A stretch of 64,000 bases of DNA from RPQJ01 sp963846315. GTDB lineage: Bacteria > Pseudomonadota > Gammaproteobacteria > Steroidobacterales > Steroidobacteraceae. The stretch lies in the NCBI GenBank assembly GCA_963846315.1, contig CAWJVM010000002.1, forward strand, positions 114,205 to 178,204, given 5' to 3'. Numbering within the stretch: position 1 is the first letter of the stretch; each line of letters opens with the position of its first letter. Positions 1 to 7,901 of this stretch are shown in pieces. The position numbers were made by a program, and so were the translations under genes. The notes beneath the pieces are model-generated. The model made no database searches and was not told the origin of the DNA. It saw only the letters and a list, made by a program, of their open reading frames with translations.

Positions 1-1053
1 GCACAACGGAAATTCCGGCACGTCACCGCAAGGTCTTCGAGTACACGAACGAGTTCAGTCGCGAGGCGCAGAACAACGCGGCCGCCATCGACAAGGAGCG
101 CTACTCGCTGCTGACCGGCGAGCAGGCGGCCTCGCTGCCTGCGGGCCTCTGGGACATCAACCAGGCGTTTTGCGCCGCGGACTGGCTGGCGATCCACTAC
201 CAGAAGAAGGTCGTGAAGACCGTCAAGGCGGGCCACGTCGCCGCTTTCCTGACCGCCGTTGGCTACCTGTCCTACACCGACCTGAATTCGACGCCGATCA
301 TGATCGGCGGCATCATTTTACTGATGCTGTTCGCCGTCGTGAACAACGCGCTTGCCCTTCGCGGCAACTGGCAGCGCAAGTACCTCGACTACCGCACCCT
401 GGCGGAGGGCCTGCGCGTCCAGTTCTACTGGGCGGCAGCCGGCGTGACCAGCGGCAGCGTGTCCAAGTTTGCGCACGACAACTTCCTGCAGATGCAGGAC
501 ACGGAATTGGGCTGGATCCGCAATGTCATGCGCGTGGCGGGCATGGAGTGCGACGTCACACCGAACCTCGACCCGCGCGGCCTGAACTTCACCGTGCAGG
601 AATGGATCGGCGACGACAATACGGGACAGCTCGGTTACTACCGCAAGAAATCGGCGCAGCGCATCGTCGAACACGAAGCCACCGAACGCATCGGCCGACA
701 TGGGGATCTGGACCACGATCATCGCGCTGACGGCGCTGCTGTTCGTGGGCTCGCAGCTCTCGAATGACGTTCGCACGCCGGTGGTCTACCTGATGGGCGT
801 GGTGCTGCTGATGGTCGGCATCCGTCAGTCGTATGCCAAGACCACCGCCGAGGCCGAGCTGATCAAGCAATACGAGTTCATGCACCGCATTTTCCGCAAT
901 GCACGGCGCCGCATCGACGATGCCGAAGACGACAGCGACAAGCGGCGTATCCTGAAGATTCTCGGCGACTCCGCGCTCGAGGAGCACGCACAGTGGATCC
1001 TGATCCACCGCGAGCGGTCGATCGAAGAGAAGGAAGGGCTGAAGCTCGGCTGA
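1..1053 (+). CDS. SLATT-type four-helix membrane protein, 3' part, frameshifted
   Basis: The gene begins before the window; frame 3 is open from the first base. The visible part holds four likely membrane helices (about 230-285, 295-350, 705-765 and 780-835). A cytosolic stretch KYLDYRTLAEGLRVQFYW lies between helices 2 and 3, and a charged tail contains EEHAQWILIHRER. This arrangement resembles the SLATT effector module that follows TRPM-like SLOG (LSDAT) domains in bacterial proteins; the SLOG part would lie upstream, outside the window. The frame is broken near base 700: removing one A there joins ...TERIGR to LGIWTTIIAL. This may be a sequence error. The stop is 2 bases before the next gene, which encodes a TIR protein, so the two are probably cotranscribed. 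The family call rests on pattern recognition only. Confidence 0.6.
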
Positions 1054-1055
1054 CG

Positions 1056-3269
1056 ATGGACCCACAGCAGCACTACAAGTACCGGGCTTTTATCAGCTAC
1101 AGCCACGCCGACGAGGAGTGGGCGAAGTGGCTGCACAAGTCGCTCGAGACTTATCGGATGCCGAAGCGGCTGGTCGGCCGCGAGACCGAATTCGGCCCGG
1201 TGCCCGACCGGATCGCGCCGGTGTTCCGCGATCGCGACGAGCTCGCCACTGCGACGAATCTCGGCGACATCCTGACCCGCGCGCTCGAAGGCTCGGCGTG
1301 CCAGCTGGTGATCTGCTCGCGCAAGTCGGCGCGGTCCCGCTGGGTCAACGAAGAGATCAAGACGTTCAAGCGGCTGGGCAAGGCCAGCCGGATCTTCGCG
1401 TTGATCGTCGACGGCGAACCGGGGGCATCGGCCCGGCCCGAGATCGCCGACCAGGAGTGCTTTCCGCCGGCGCTCATTTACAAGATGGGGGCGAACGGCG
1501 AGCTGACCACCGAGCCCACCGAGCCGATCGCGGCGGACGTACGTCCGGGCAAGGACAGCAAGCTCGACGGCAAGCTGAAGCTCGTTGCGGGCATGTTTGG
1601 CGTCGGGCTCGACGAACTGAAGCAGCGCGAAGCGCACCGTCGGCATCGGCAACTGATGATGCTGGTCACTGCCTCCGTGGCCGGCATGGCGATCACATCG
1701 ACACTGGCCGGCGCCGCCTGGCTCGCGCGCAACGAGGCCGAACGGCAGCGGGTTCGCGCCGAGGCCGAAGCGGAGACGGCGCGCCAGACCACGCGGTTCA
1801 TGGTCGATCTCTTCAAGGTGTCCGACCCCAGCGAGGCGCTGGGCAATTCGATCACGGCGCGCGAGATCCTGGACAAGGGCGCCAGGCGCATCGACAAGGA
1901 ACTCGCCGACCAGCCCGCGATCCAGGCCACGCTGATGGACACGATGGGCACGGTCTACACCAGCCTCGGCCTGTACGAGTCGGCAATCCCGCTGGTGCGC
2001 AAGGCCTTCGAACGACGCCTGCAGCTCTGGGGTGCGCTGCATGCAGAGACGGCGTCGAGCCTCAATCACCTCGGCGAAGTGCTGACGTTGCGCTCGGATT
2101 ACGACGAAGCCGAAAAGCGCTTGCGCGAGGCGCTGGCAACGCGCAAGTCGCTGTTCGGCCCCGACGCGCCGCAGGTCGCCGAGACGCTGATGGCACTGGC
2201 CGAGGTGCTCGGCCAGCAGGGCGAGTACCAGCAGAGCGAACCACTGATCCGCGAGGCGCTGGCCATTCGCCGCAAGGAACACGGCGCGCGGTCTCATCCG
2301 GACATCGCCAGCAGCATCGAAGCCCTTGGGCTCAATTACTACCAGCGCGGCGAGTACGACAAGGCGGTCGAACAACTGCGCGAGGCCGCGGGGATGCAGC
2401 GCAAGCTCCATCCGGACCAGCCGCACCCGGCACTGGCGCAGGCGACCGACAACCTGGCGTTCGCGCTGATGGAACTCGGCAAGCCCGAGGAGGCCGAGCC
2501 CCTGAGCCGCCTGGCGCTGTCGATGAAACGCCAGTTGTACGGCGAGATCCACCCGGAGACGAGCCTGGGGCTGAACAACCTCGCGTACGTGCTCGAAGCC
2601 CGCAAACGATACGACGATGCGGAAGGGGCCTATCGGCAGGCGCTTGCCATTAACCGGCAACTGCTTGGCGCGAGCCACCCGGCAATAGCGAACAACCTCG
2701 GCAATATCGCCTACGTCGAATACGCAAAAGGCGAGAAGAAGGCCGCCATCAGGACACTGCGCGAATCGCTCGACATGTCGCGCAAGGAGCTGGGACCCGA
2801 CCACCCCGAAGTCGGTGGCCGTGCCGCCGGTCTCGCGTACTGGTTGATCGACGAAGGGGAGTTCGCCGAGGCCGGCGAGCTCGTCGACGAAGCCATCGCC
2901 ATCCGCCGCAAGGCACTCGGACCGCAGCATCCCCAAGTCGCCGGTACGATCACCATCAAGGCGACGTTGATGTACGCCACGGGCCGCTACAGCGAAGCGT
3001 ACGAACTGGCCGAACTGGCGCGCAAGTCGCTGGCCGCGAGCATGCCTGCCGGCAGCTGGCAGGTGGCCGCCGCGATGAGCATCGAAGGCGCGGCCTTGAT
3101 GCGCCTGGATCGCTTTGCGGAGGCGGAGCCACTGCTGGTTGGCAGCCAGGAAGGACTCAAGAGCGCCCCGATTCCGAACCTGGCCGAGCAGGGCCGCCAG
3201 CGGCTCGTCGAGTTGTACCGTCGCTGGGGCAAGCCAGTCGAAGCCGCGAAGGTAGCGGCCGCGCGGTAG
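1056..3269 (+). CDS. TIR domain - transmembrane - TPR repeat protein
   Basis: 737 residues from the ATG at 1056; an upstream in-frame start at 993 would overlap the previous gene. Residues about 8-145 form a TIR domain opening with YRAFISYSHADEEWAKWL. SRWVNEE follows, with Trp96 and Glu99/Glu100 in the place of the WxxxE motif whose Glu is the NAD-cleaving residue of active TIR enzymes. A single hydrophobic helix spans about 201-224. From about residue 265 to the end there are tandem tetratricopeptide repeats of the kinesin-light-chain type (repeated A..L..EAL.I pattern). The likely topology is TIR in the cytosol and TPR outside, or the reverse. The start is 2 bases after the SLATT membrane gene. 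TIR plus a SLOG/SLATT partner recalls Thoeris defence, but a signalling role unrelated to phage is possible. Confidence 0.8.
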   Translation: MDPQQHYKYRAFISYSHADEEWAKWLHKSLETYRMPKRLVGRETEFGPVPDRIAPVFRDRDELATATNLGDILTRALEGSACQLVICSRKSARSRWVNEEIKTFKRLGKASRIFALIVDGEPGASARPEIADQECFPPALIYKMGANGELTTEPTEPIAADVRPGKDSKLDGKLKLVAGMFGVGLDELKQREAHRRHRQLMMLVTASVAGMAITSTLAGAAWLARNEAERQRVRAEAEAETARQTTRFMVDLFKVSDPSEALGNSITAREILDKGARRIDKELADQPAIQATLMDTMGTVYTSLGLYESAIPLVRKAFERRLQLWGALHAETASSLNHLGEVLTLRSDYDEAEKRLREALATRKSLFGPDAPQVAETLMALAEVLGQQGEYQQSEPLIREALAIRRKEHGARSHPDIASSIEALGLNYYQRGEYDKAVEQLREAAGMQRKLHPDQPHPALAQATDNLAFALMELGKPEEAEPLSRLALSMKRQLYGEIHPETSLGLNNLAYVLEARKRYDDAEGAYRQALAINRQLLGASHPAIANNLGNIAYVEYAKGEKKAAIRTLRESLDMSRKELGPDHPEVGGRAAGLAYWLIDEGEFAEAGELVDEAIAIRRKALGPQHPQVAGTITIKATLMYATGRYSEAYELAELARKSLAASMPAGSWQVAAAMSIEGAALMRLDRFAEAEPLLVGSQEGLKSAPIPNLAEQGRQRLVELYRRWGKPVEAAKVAAAR

Positions 3270-3342
3270 CCGGTGCGGCGAGATCGATGCGTTCGCTTGC
3301 CCCGCACCGATTAAGTTAAACGACGGCCATTCACCAGATCAC

Positions 3343-3361
3343 AACTTGATTCTCATTCTTG
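3343..3361. promoter_or_regulatory. possible Fur box upstream of secreted protein
   Basis: The stretch contains TGATTCTCATT, which matches 9 of 11 positions of the core of the Fur consensus (TGATAATCATT). It is AT-rich in a GC-rich neighbourhood and is followed at once by TATAGT, a possible -10 box. It lies about 190 bases before the ATG at 3550. A single short match can arise by chance, so iron control of the downstream gene is only a suggestion. Confidence 0.3.
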
Positions 3362-3433
3362 TATAGTCGGCTTGACCCGCTGCCGGAAAGCGTACCTGGC
3401 ATGCGTTGCAACTGACACGAACAACAATCAGGC

Positions 3434-3500
3434 GTCAGGGTGCGCGGCAGAGGAAATTCCGGCCAAAGACCGGCTTGCCGCAGGTGCCACGACTCCTGAC
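3434..3500 (+). other. nested stem-loops in the leader of the 3550 gene
   Basis: Three nested inverted repeats lie in the untranslated leader: GTCAGG (3434-3439) with CCTGAC (3495-3500), GCGGCA (3444-3449) with TGCCGC (3476-3481), and CCGG (3459-3462) with CCGG (3470-3473). Together they could fold into one long interrupted hairpin ending 50 bases before the start codon. I do not recognise a riboswitch class in it. Confidence 0.35.
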
Positions 3501-3549
3501 AAGAAACTCCGATGCGAACCTGCGAGCCTCGTGCTCAGGGAGTCGAGCG

Positions 3550-5853
3550 ATGAATACAAAGAAGAACCGGGTCATCCACGTCCTGTCATCAGGCGCGATT
3601 GCGCTGTTGGCAAGCGCCGCCGCGCACACCGAGTCGGTCCAGACGCTCGACCGGGTTGACGTCTACAACCAGGCGAACGTGCTGGAAATGCAGTTCAACA
3701 ATCCGGCACGCGTCTTCGATTTCGCCACGCTCGGCATCACGCCCGTCACGGGCTTCAAGGCGTGCCAGATCACCGCAATGCAGGGCCTGTATTGCCTCGA
3801 TGGCAAGGAAGTCCGCTACTGGGCCAAGCCGGCACAGGCCGTCGGCATCGGCACGCGATTGCTCAACTGCACGGATCCTGCGCTCGGCCTGGACGCTGCC
3901 AGCACCGAAACCTGCACCGGCATGACGGTTGGGATGTCCGGCGTGATCTGGCTGACCGGCAAGAACCAAGGCGCCGCGTCGTACAGCGTGCTCCGCATCA
4001 GCAAGCGCATCGGCGCTGCCTGCCCGGGCGGGCAGGTGTCGCTGTCCGATCCCTACTGCGCGCAGCAGATCGCCACGTCGGCCAATCGGATCACCGACCT
4101 TTCGGCAATCGATGGTGACGTTGGTGCTAACTTCCTGGGTCCCGACGAGATCGGCGGCCCTGGAGTGATCGGCATCGCTGCAGTCAGCAGCGCGTTGCCC
4201 GGCGGCCCCGTCGGCTCGAAAATCGGCAAGGGCGTCGTGTTCGTCCCGGCGACGACGCCCGGACTGGTGCTCGACATCGCTTTCGGCGATGCGCAATGGG
4301 GTCTGCGCGCGGACGAAGAGCTGCTGAGCACCTCTGTACTGCAGCTCAATGTCGACGAGGAGTTGCAGAGTTTCGTGCTCGGCACGACCAGTTTCGGTCG
4401 CATCCTCGCGGTGGATTCCCGCGGCTCGTCAGCGGCATTCCAGGTCTTCGACATCGTCGCCGAGCGCGCCGCGTCCCCGACATTCCCGGCGGTGCAGTGC
4501 CGCGCCGGAACGCAGCACTACGGTATCCGGGCGAGCAGCAAGTCACGCAGCGCCTACGTGACCGACCGCAATTACTGCCAGGCCCTCGCGCTGGTCTGGA
4601 CGCCGGCCGCGGGCCAGCCGTTCCAGCTCGTCAACGTCCAGGAGCAGGGCCAGGACCTGACGTTCTCGACGACGGCGGCGTATCCGCCGGACTCGCCGAC
4701 GATCGCCCCGGGTGTCGTCATCGATCTTGCCAACTGCGCGGTCGATTGCATCATCGTCTATGACGAGAACGGCACGCGCGCCGCCTCGCTGCAGAACGTG
4801 CGGTTGTCGAGTGCGCAGTCGCTGATGACTCTGTTCCAGGTGAAAGGTATCCCGGACTGTCGTTGGGCACCCGCCCTCTGCTCGGATCTTCCGCCGGCGG
4901 TGGGCAACGCAGTCGTGCTGGATGCGAATGGCAACTTCATTCCGCTGAACGACGGCCGACTGGGCACGACCGCTGCGAACCAGTTCTTCCTCAACGTCTC
5001 GCCGCTCCTGCCCCTGGAAATCACCGGCCTGTTCGACGGCAGCGGCGCGCCGCCCGGCGGACTGCCACGCATGTTGATTTCACCGCAATATCGCGGCCAG
5101 GCACAGCAAGGATTCCTCTTCGAAACCCTCGTCGGCATCACCGAGCCGGGTGTCGTCTTCAAGGACGTGTTCGGCTTCGAATTTGACGTCCTGAAACTGG
5201 CGGGTGCCCACCTCGGCTGTGGCTACGATTACGGCGAAGGGTTGAAGCCGAACCGGGCCTGGGACGTCACGACGACCGTGTCGGAGAAATTCGTCACCGC
5301 TGGCGGCCCCGGCCTCGTGCAGGACACGACGAACCCGAACCGTTACGTCGACACGATGCTCAACACGGGTTGTTACAACCCGACCAGGGGAGCGGGCACG
5401 CGCTGGTCGCTGTACTCCTACAACCTGGAGATCTCGCCCGACACGGACGCAGTGTTCGCCCGGCTGCTCGTCAAGCTCTACGACGATCTGGAGGAAACGC
5501 GGTCGCTGTTGGCGTGTCGACCGGCGGACGCCACGACGGGCCCAGGCACGGGCGCTCCCCTGCGCCTCAGCACTTGTCGGACGCTGGCGTCGCAATGGAC
5601 GGTGGGCAAGGCGTTACTGAACACGTGCGTGGCGTCGGCCACCGCCCCCAAGGCGGCCACGCTGGTGACGGATTGCCAGGCGTATGCGACGCAGCTCGGC
5701 GCCTACCAGGCCACGCTCAACGCGGCGTTGCTATCGGGTGCGGACGTCGCCAACCGGCTCGGCGAACTCAAGGCCCGCGTGCTGACGCTGCAGCACCTGT
5801 ACAACGATCGTTTCCTGCCCTCCATTCCGGCCAACGGTTTCACCAACCAGTGA
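3550..5853 (+). CDS. large secreted protein of unknown function
   Basis: 767 residues from the ATG at 3550, which has AGGGAG about 8 bases upstream and begins a clear signal peptide (MNTKKNRVIHVLSSGAIALL, cleavage probably near residue 26). An upstream in-frame TTG at 3406 would put 48 non-hydrophobic residues before the signal and is less likely. The mature part has many regularly spaced cysteines and Asp/Gly-rich beta-type sequence, with a helical C-terminal part (about 630-760) ending LNAALLSGADVANRLGELKA. There is no lipobox, membrane anchor or PEP-CTERM tail, so it is probably periplasmic or released. I recognise no family. A structured leader and a possible Fur box precede it, and a PEP-CTERM protein follows, so a surface or envelope role is plausible. 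Confidence 0.75.
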   Translation: MNTKKNRVIHVLSSGAIALLASAAAHTESVQTLDRVDVYNQANVLEMQFNNPARVFDFATLGITPVTGFKACQITAMQGLYCLDGKEVRYWAKPAQAVGIGTRLLNCTDPALGLDAASTETCTGMTVGMSGVIWLTGKNQGAASYSVLRISKRIGAACPGGQVSLSDPYCAQQIATSANRITDLSAIDGDVGANFLGPDEIGGPGVIGIAAVSSALPGGPVGSKIGKGVVFVPATTPGLVLDIAFGDAQWGLRADEELLSTSVLQLNVDEELQSFVLGTTSFGRILAVDSRGSSAAFQVFDIVAERAASPTFPAVQCRAGTQHYGIRASSKSRSAYVTDRNYCQALALVWTPAAGQPFQLVNVQEQGQDLTFSTTAAYPPDSPTIAPGVVIDLANCAVDCIIVYDENGTRAASLQNVRLSSAQSLMTLFQVKGIPDCRWAPALCSDLPPAVGNAVVLDANGNFIPLNDGRLGTTAANQFFLNVSPLLPLEITGLFDGSGAPPGGLPRMLISPQYRGQAQQGFLFETLVGITEPGVVFKDVFGFEFDVLKLAGAHLGCGYDYGEGLKPNRAWDVTTTVSEKFVTAGGPGLVQDTTNPNRYVDTMLNTGCYNPTRGAGTRWSLYSYNLEISPDTDAVFARLLVKLYDDLEETRSLLACRPADATTGPGTGAPLRLSTCRTLASQWTVGKALLNTCVASATAPKAATLVTDCQAYATQLGAYQATLNAALLSGADVANRLGELKARVLTLQHLYNDRFLPSIPANGFTNQ

Positions 5854-5904
5854 GGTCCTGGAGGCGTCGAAAAAGTTGACGGTGCCTTACAGTCGTTTAA
5901 CAGA

Positions 5905-5931
5905 ATATTTTTATATCGCTATGAAAAATAT
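5905..5931 (+). other. AT-rich hairpin before the PEP-CTERM gene
   Basis: ATATTTTT (5905-5912) pairs perfectly with AAAAATAT (5924-5931) around an 11-base loop. The stretch 5895-5940 is strikingly AT-rich for this genome. It could be the end of the 3550 transcript or part of the promoter of the gene at 6023. The sequence does not decide between them. Confidence 0.3.
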
Positions 5932-6022
5932 AAGAAAACCGGTGTTGGCTCGGTTCCTGCATTTCTGCCCTCAATGCCGAACCGGTGGGTCGGCAATCGC
6001 AACCTGAAGGATGTATCGAATA

Positions 6023-6485
6023 ATGAACAGCAAGATTCTCGGCCTGCTCGCAGTGGGCCTGCTGGCCGGACCCATGTCTGCGCACGCTGTCGCCTCCAGC
6101 TGCGGTCTCGATGCCGACGACAACATCGTCTGCGACCTGTACGAGTCGGGCGGAACGACCTTGCTGATCGATCTGGGCGGCGCATTCGTCACCCCGGGCA
6201 CGGTTGGCATCTTCGAGACCGGCCTGCCTGGCGTGTTTCGCAACGTGCTCGAATTCGTCGATACCGATCGACGGCTCGGTGCTCAATTTCTACTTCGGCA
6301 GCCTGCCGGCCGGTCCGTTCACTCTCCCAATCGAACGCACGGGCGACCTGACGACCTGGGCGCCAAATCCGAACACCTACCGGATTCACCACGACTTCCG
6401 CGCCGTGCCGGAGCCAGGTTCGCTCGCGCTGCTGGGCCTCGGCCTCGTCGGCCTCGGCGTCTCGCGTCGCCGCAAGTCGAACTGA
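6023..6485 (+). CDS. PEP-CTERM sorting domain protein, frameshifted
   Basis: A small exported protein with a signal peptide (MNSKILGLLAVGLLAGPMSA) and a C-terminal PEP-CTERM tail: VPEPGSLALLGLGLVGLGV, one helix, then RRRKSN. Such tails are recognised by exosortase (EpsH/XrtA) and are typical of bacteria that make exopolysaccharide. The frame changes once between about 6261 and 6271; removing one base joins ...VLEFVDTD to GSVLNFYFGS and restores a protein of about 153 residues. The start at 6023 is chosen over the ATG at 6011 because GAAGG at 6006-6010 sits directly against 6011. No exosortase gene lies in the window. A strong terminator follows. Confidence 0.75.
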
Positions 6486-6506
6486 ACAGGACGTTCCTGC
6501 CTGACG

Positions 6507-6540
6507 AAAAGCCCGGCCCCGCGCCGGGCTTTTTGTTTTT
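6507..6540 (+). terminator. rho-independent terminator after the PEP-CTERM gene
   Basis: AAAGCCCGGC and GCCGGGCTTT form a GC-rich stem around CCCC-type loop bases, followed by TTTTTGTTTTT. This is the clearest intrinsic terminator in the window and closes the accessory cluster before the transporter gene. Confidence 0.9.
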
Positions 6541-6650
6541 GGACGACCAATCGTCGATGATCGGTGGCTTGCGACGACTCAACAACGCGGGCTCCCAGCC
6601 CTGACGTCATCGACCCTCGTTGCTCGAACACTGGAGTCGGAGCCGACCCG

Positions 6651-7844
6651 TTGACCGCACCCAAGCGCGACCGTCGCCTCTTCGGCGCCATGTTCCTGAT
6701 GGCGACCAGCGCCATCGGCCCCGGCTTCATCACCCAGACCACGCAGTTCACTGCACAGCTCGGCGCTGCGTTTGCGTTTGCGATCCTGGTGTCCGTGCTG
6801 GTCGACGTCGCGCTGCAACTCAATGTCTGGCGCGTCATCGGCGTGTCGGGCCTGCGCGCGCAGGAACTCGGCAACCGGGTGTTGCCGGGAACGGGCCATG
6901 TATTGGCGTTCCTGGTCGTGCTGGGCGGCTTCGTTTTCAACGTCGGCAACGTCGCCGGCGCCGGGCTTGGGCTCGATGCGCTGCTCGGGCTGGAACCGAA
7001 GTGGGGAGGGGCGCTCTCGGCGCTGATTGCGATCGGCGTGTTTCTCTCGCGGCGCGCAGGAGTCGCGATGGATCGCATCGTGGTCGTGCTCGGCTTCGTG
7101 ATGATCGCCATGACGAGCTACGTCGCATTCGTCTCGCACCCTCCGGTGGGACTCGCACTGCGCAATGCCGTGTGGCCAGACCAGGTCGACTTGCTGGCGA
7201 TCACGACGCTGGTCGGCGGCACCGTTGGCGGCTACATCACCTACGCCGGGGCGCACCGGCTGATCGATGCGGGTGTGCACGGACGAGCGAACGTCGCTGA
7301 GATTTCGCGTGCGTCCGTGATCGGCGTGCTCGTCACCGGCCTGATGCGGGTGTTGCTGTTCCTGGCCGTGCTCGGCGTGGTCGCGACGGGCGTGAAGCTC
7401 AACCCAGCGAATCCTGCCGCCTCGGCGTTCTCCGCCGCTGCCGGCGAAATCGGCTTGCGCGTGTTCGGCTTGATCCTCTGGGCCGCGGCGATCACATCGG
7501 TGATCGGTGCCTCGTACACGTCGGTCAGTTTCATGGTCGGGCAGGGCGCTCACCTGGACCGGCGTCGCACCCTGTTCGTCATCGCGTTCATCGCGCTCTC
7601 GACCGCCGTGTTCCTGCTCGCGGGCACTGCGCCCGTGCCGCTGCTGATCTTCGCGGGGGCGTTCAACGGACTGATCCTGCCGATCGGCGTCGCCGCGATG
7701 TTATGGGTGGCACTGCGAAGGAGCGACCTGATGCAGGGTTATGCCTACCCGCGCACACTCGCCTGGGCAGGATTGCTGGCGTGGTCGATCACGCTCTATC
7801 TCGGGTGGATCTCGATCGGCAAGATCGCGCCGCTGCTGCGCTGA
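6651..7844 (+). CDS. NRAMP-family-like membrane transporter, atypical metal site
   Basis: An integral membrane protein with about ten or eleven helices and the NRAMP (COG1914) layout. The start is uncertain: the TTG at 6651 gives 397 residues, with GGAG 14 bases upstream; a GTG at 6564 would add 29 residues of poor signal. In canonical NRAMP proteins helix 1 carries DPGN and helix 6 carries MPH, whose Asp, Asn and Met bind Mn2+ or Fe2+. Here helix 1 reads AIGPGFITQTTQFTAQLGA and helix 6 reads GGYITYAGAHRLID, so the usual Asp, Asn and Met are absent. It may therefore carry a different substrate. It stands alone, convergent with the peptidase that follows. Confidence 0.75.
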   Translation: MTAPKRDRRLFGAMFLMATSAIGPGFITQTTQFTAQLGAAFAFAILVSVLVDVALQLNVWRVIGVSGLRAQELGNRVLPGTGHVLAFLVVLGGFVFNVGNVAGAGLGLDALLGLEPKWGGALSALIAIGVFLSRRAGVAMDRIVVVLGFVMIAMTSYVAFVSHPPVGLALRNAVWPDQVDLLAITTLVGGTVGGYITYAGAHRLIDAGVHGRANVAEISRASVIGVLVTGLMRVLLFLAVLGVVATGVKLNPANPAASAFSAAAGEIGLRVFGLILWAAAITSVIGASYTSVSFMVGQGAHLDRRRTLFVIAFIALSTAVFLLAGTAPVPLLIFAGAFNGLILPIGVAAMLWVALRRSDLMQGYAYPRTLAWAGLLAWSITLYLGWISIGKIAPLLR

Positions 7845-7901
7845 ACAGTCGCTTCATGCCCAGGGGGCAATCTCAATCGGCTGCCTGCACCGCAGCGGTG
7901 A

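Noticed and set aside
825..2936. 703-codon open frame on the minus strand opposite the TIR-TPR gene
   Set aside because: High GC content opens antisense frames; the product has no domain logic and the plus-strand gene has clear TIR and TPR motifs.
3430..3505. Cobalamin or cyclic-di-GMP riboswitch in the leader
   Set aside because: The conserved core bases of these classes are not present; only generic stems remain.
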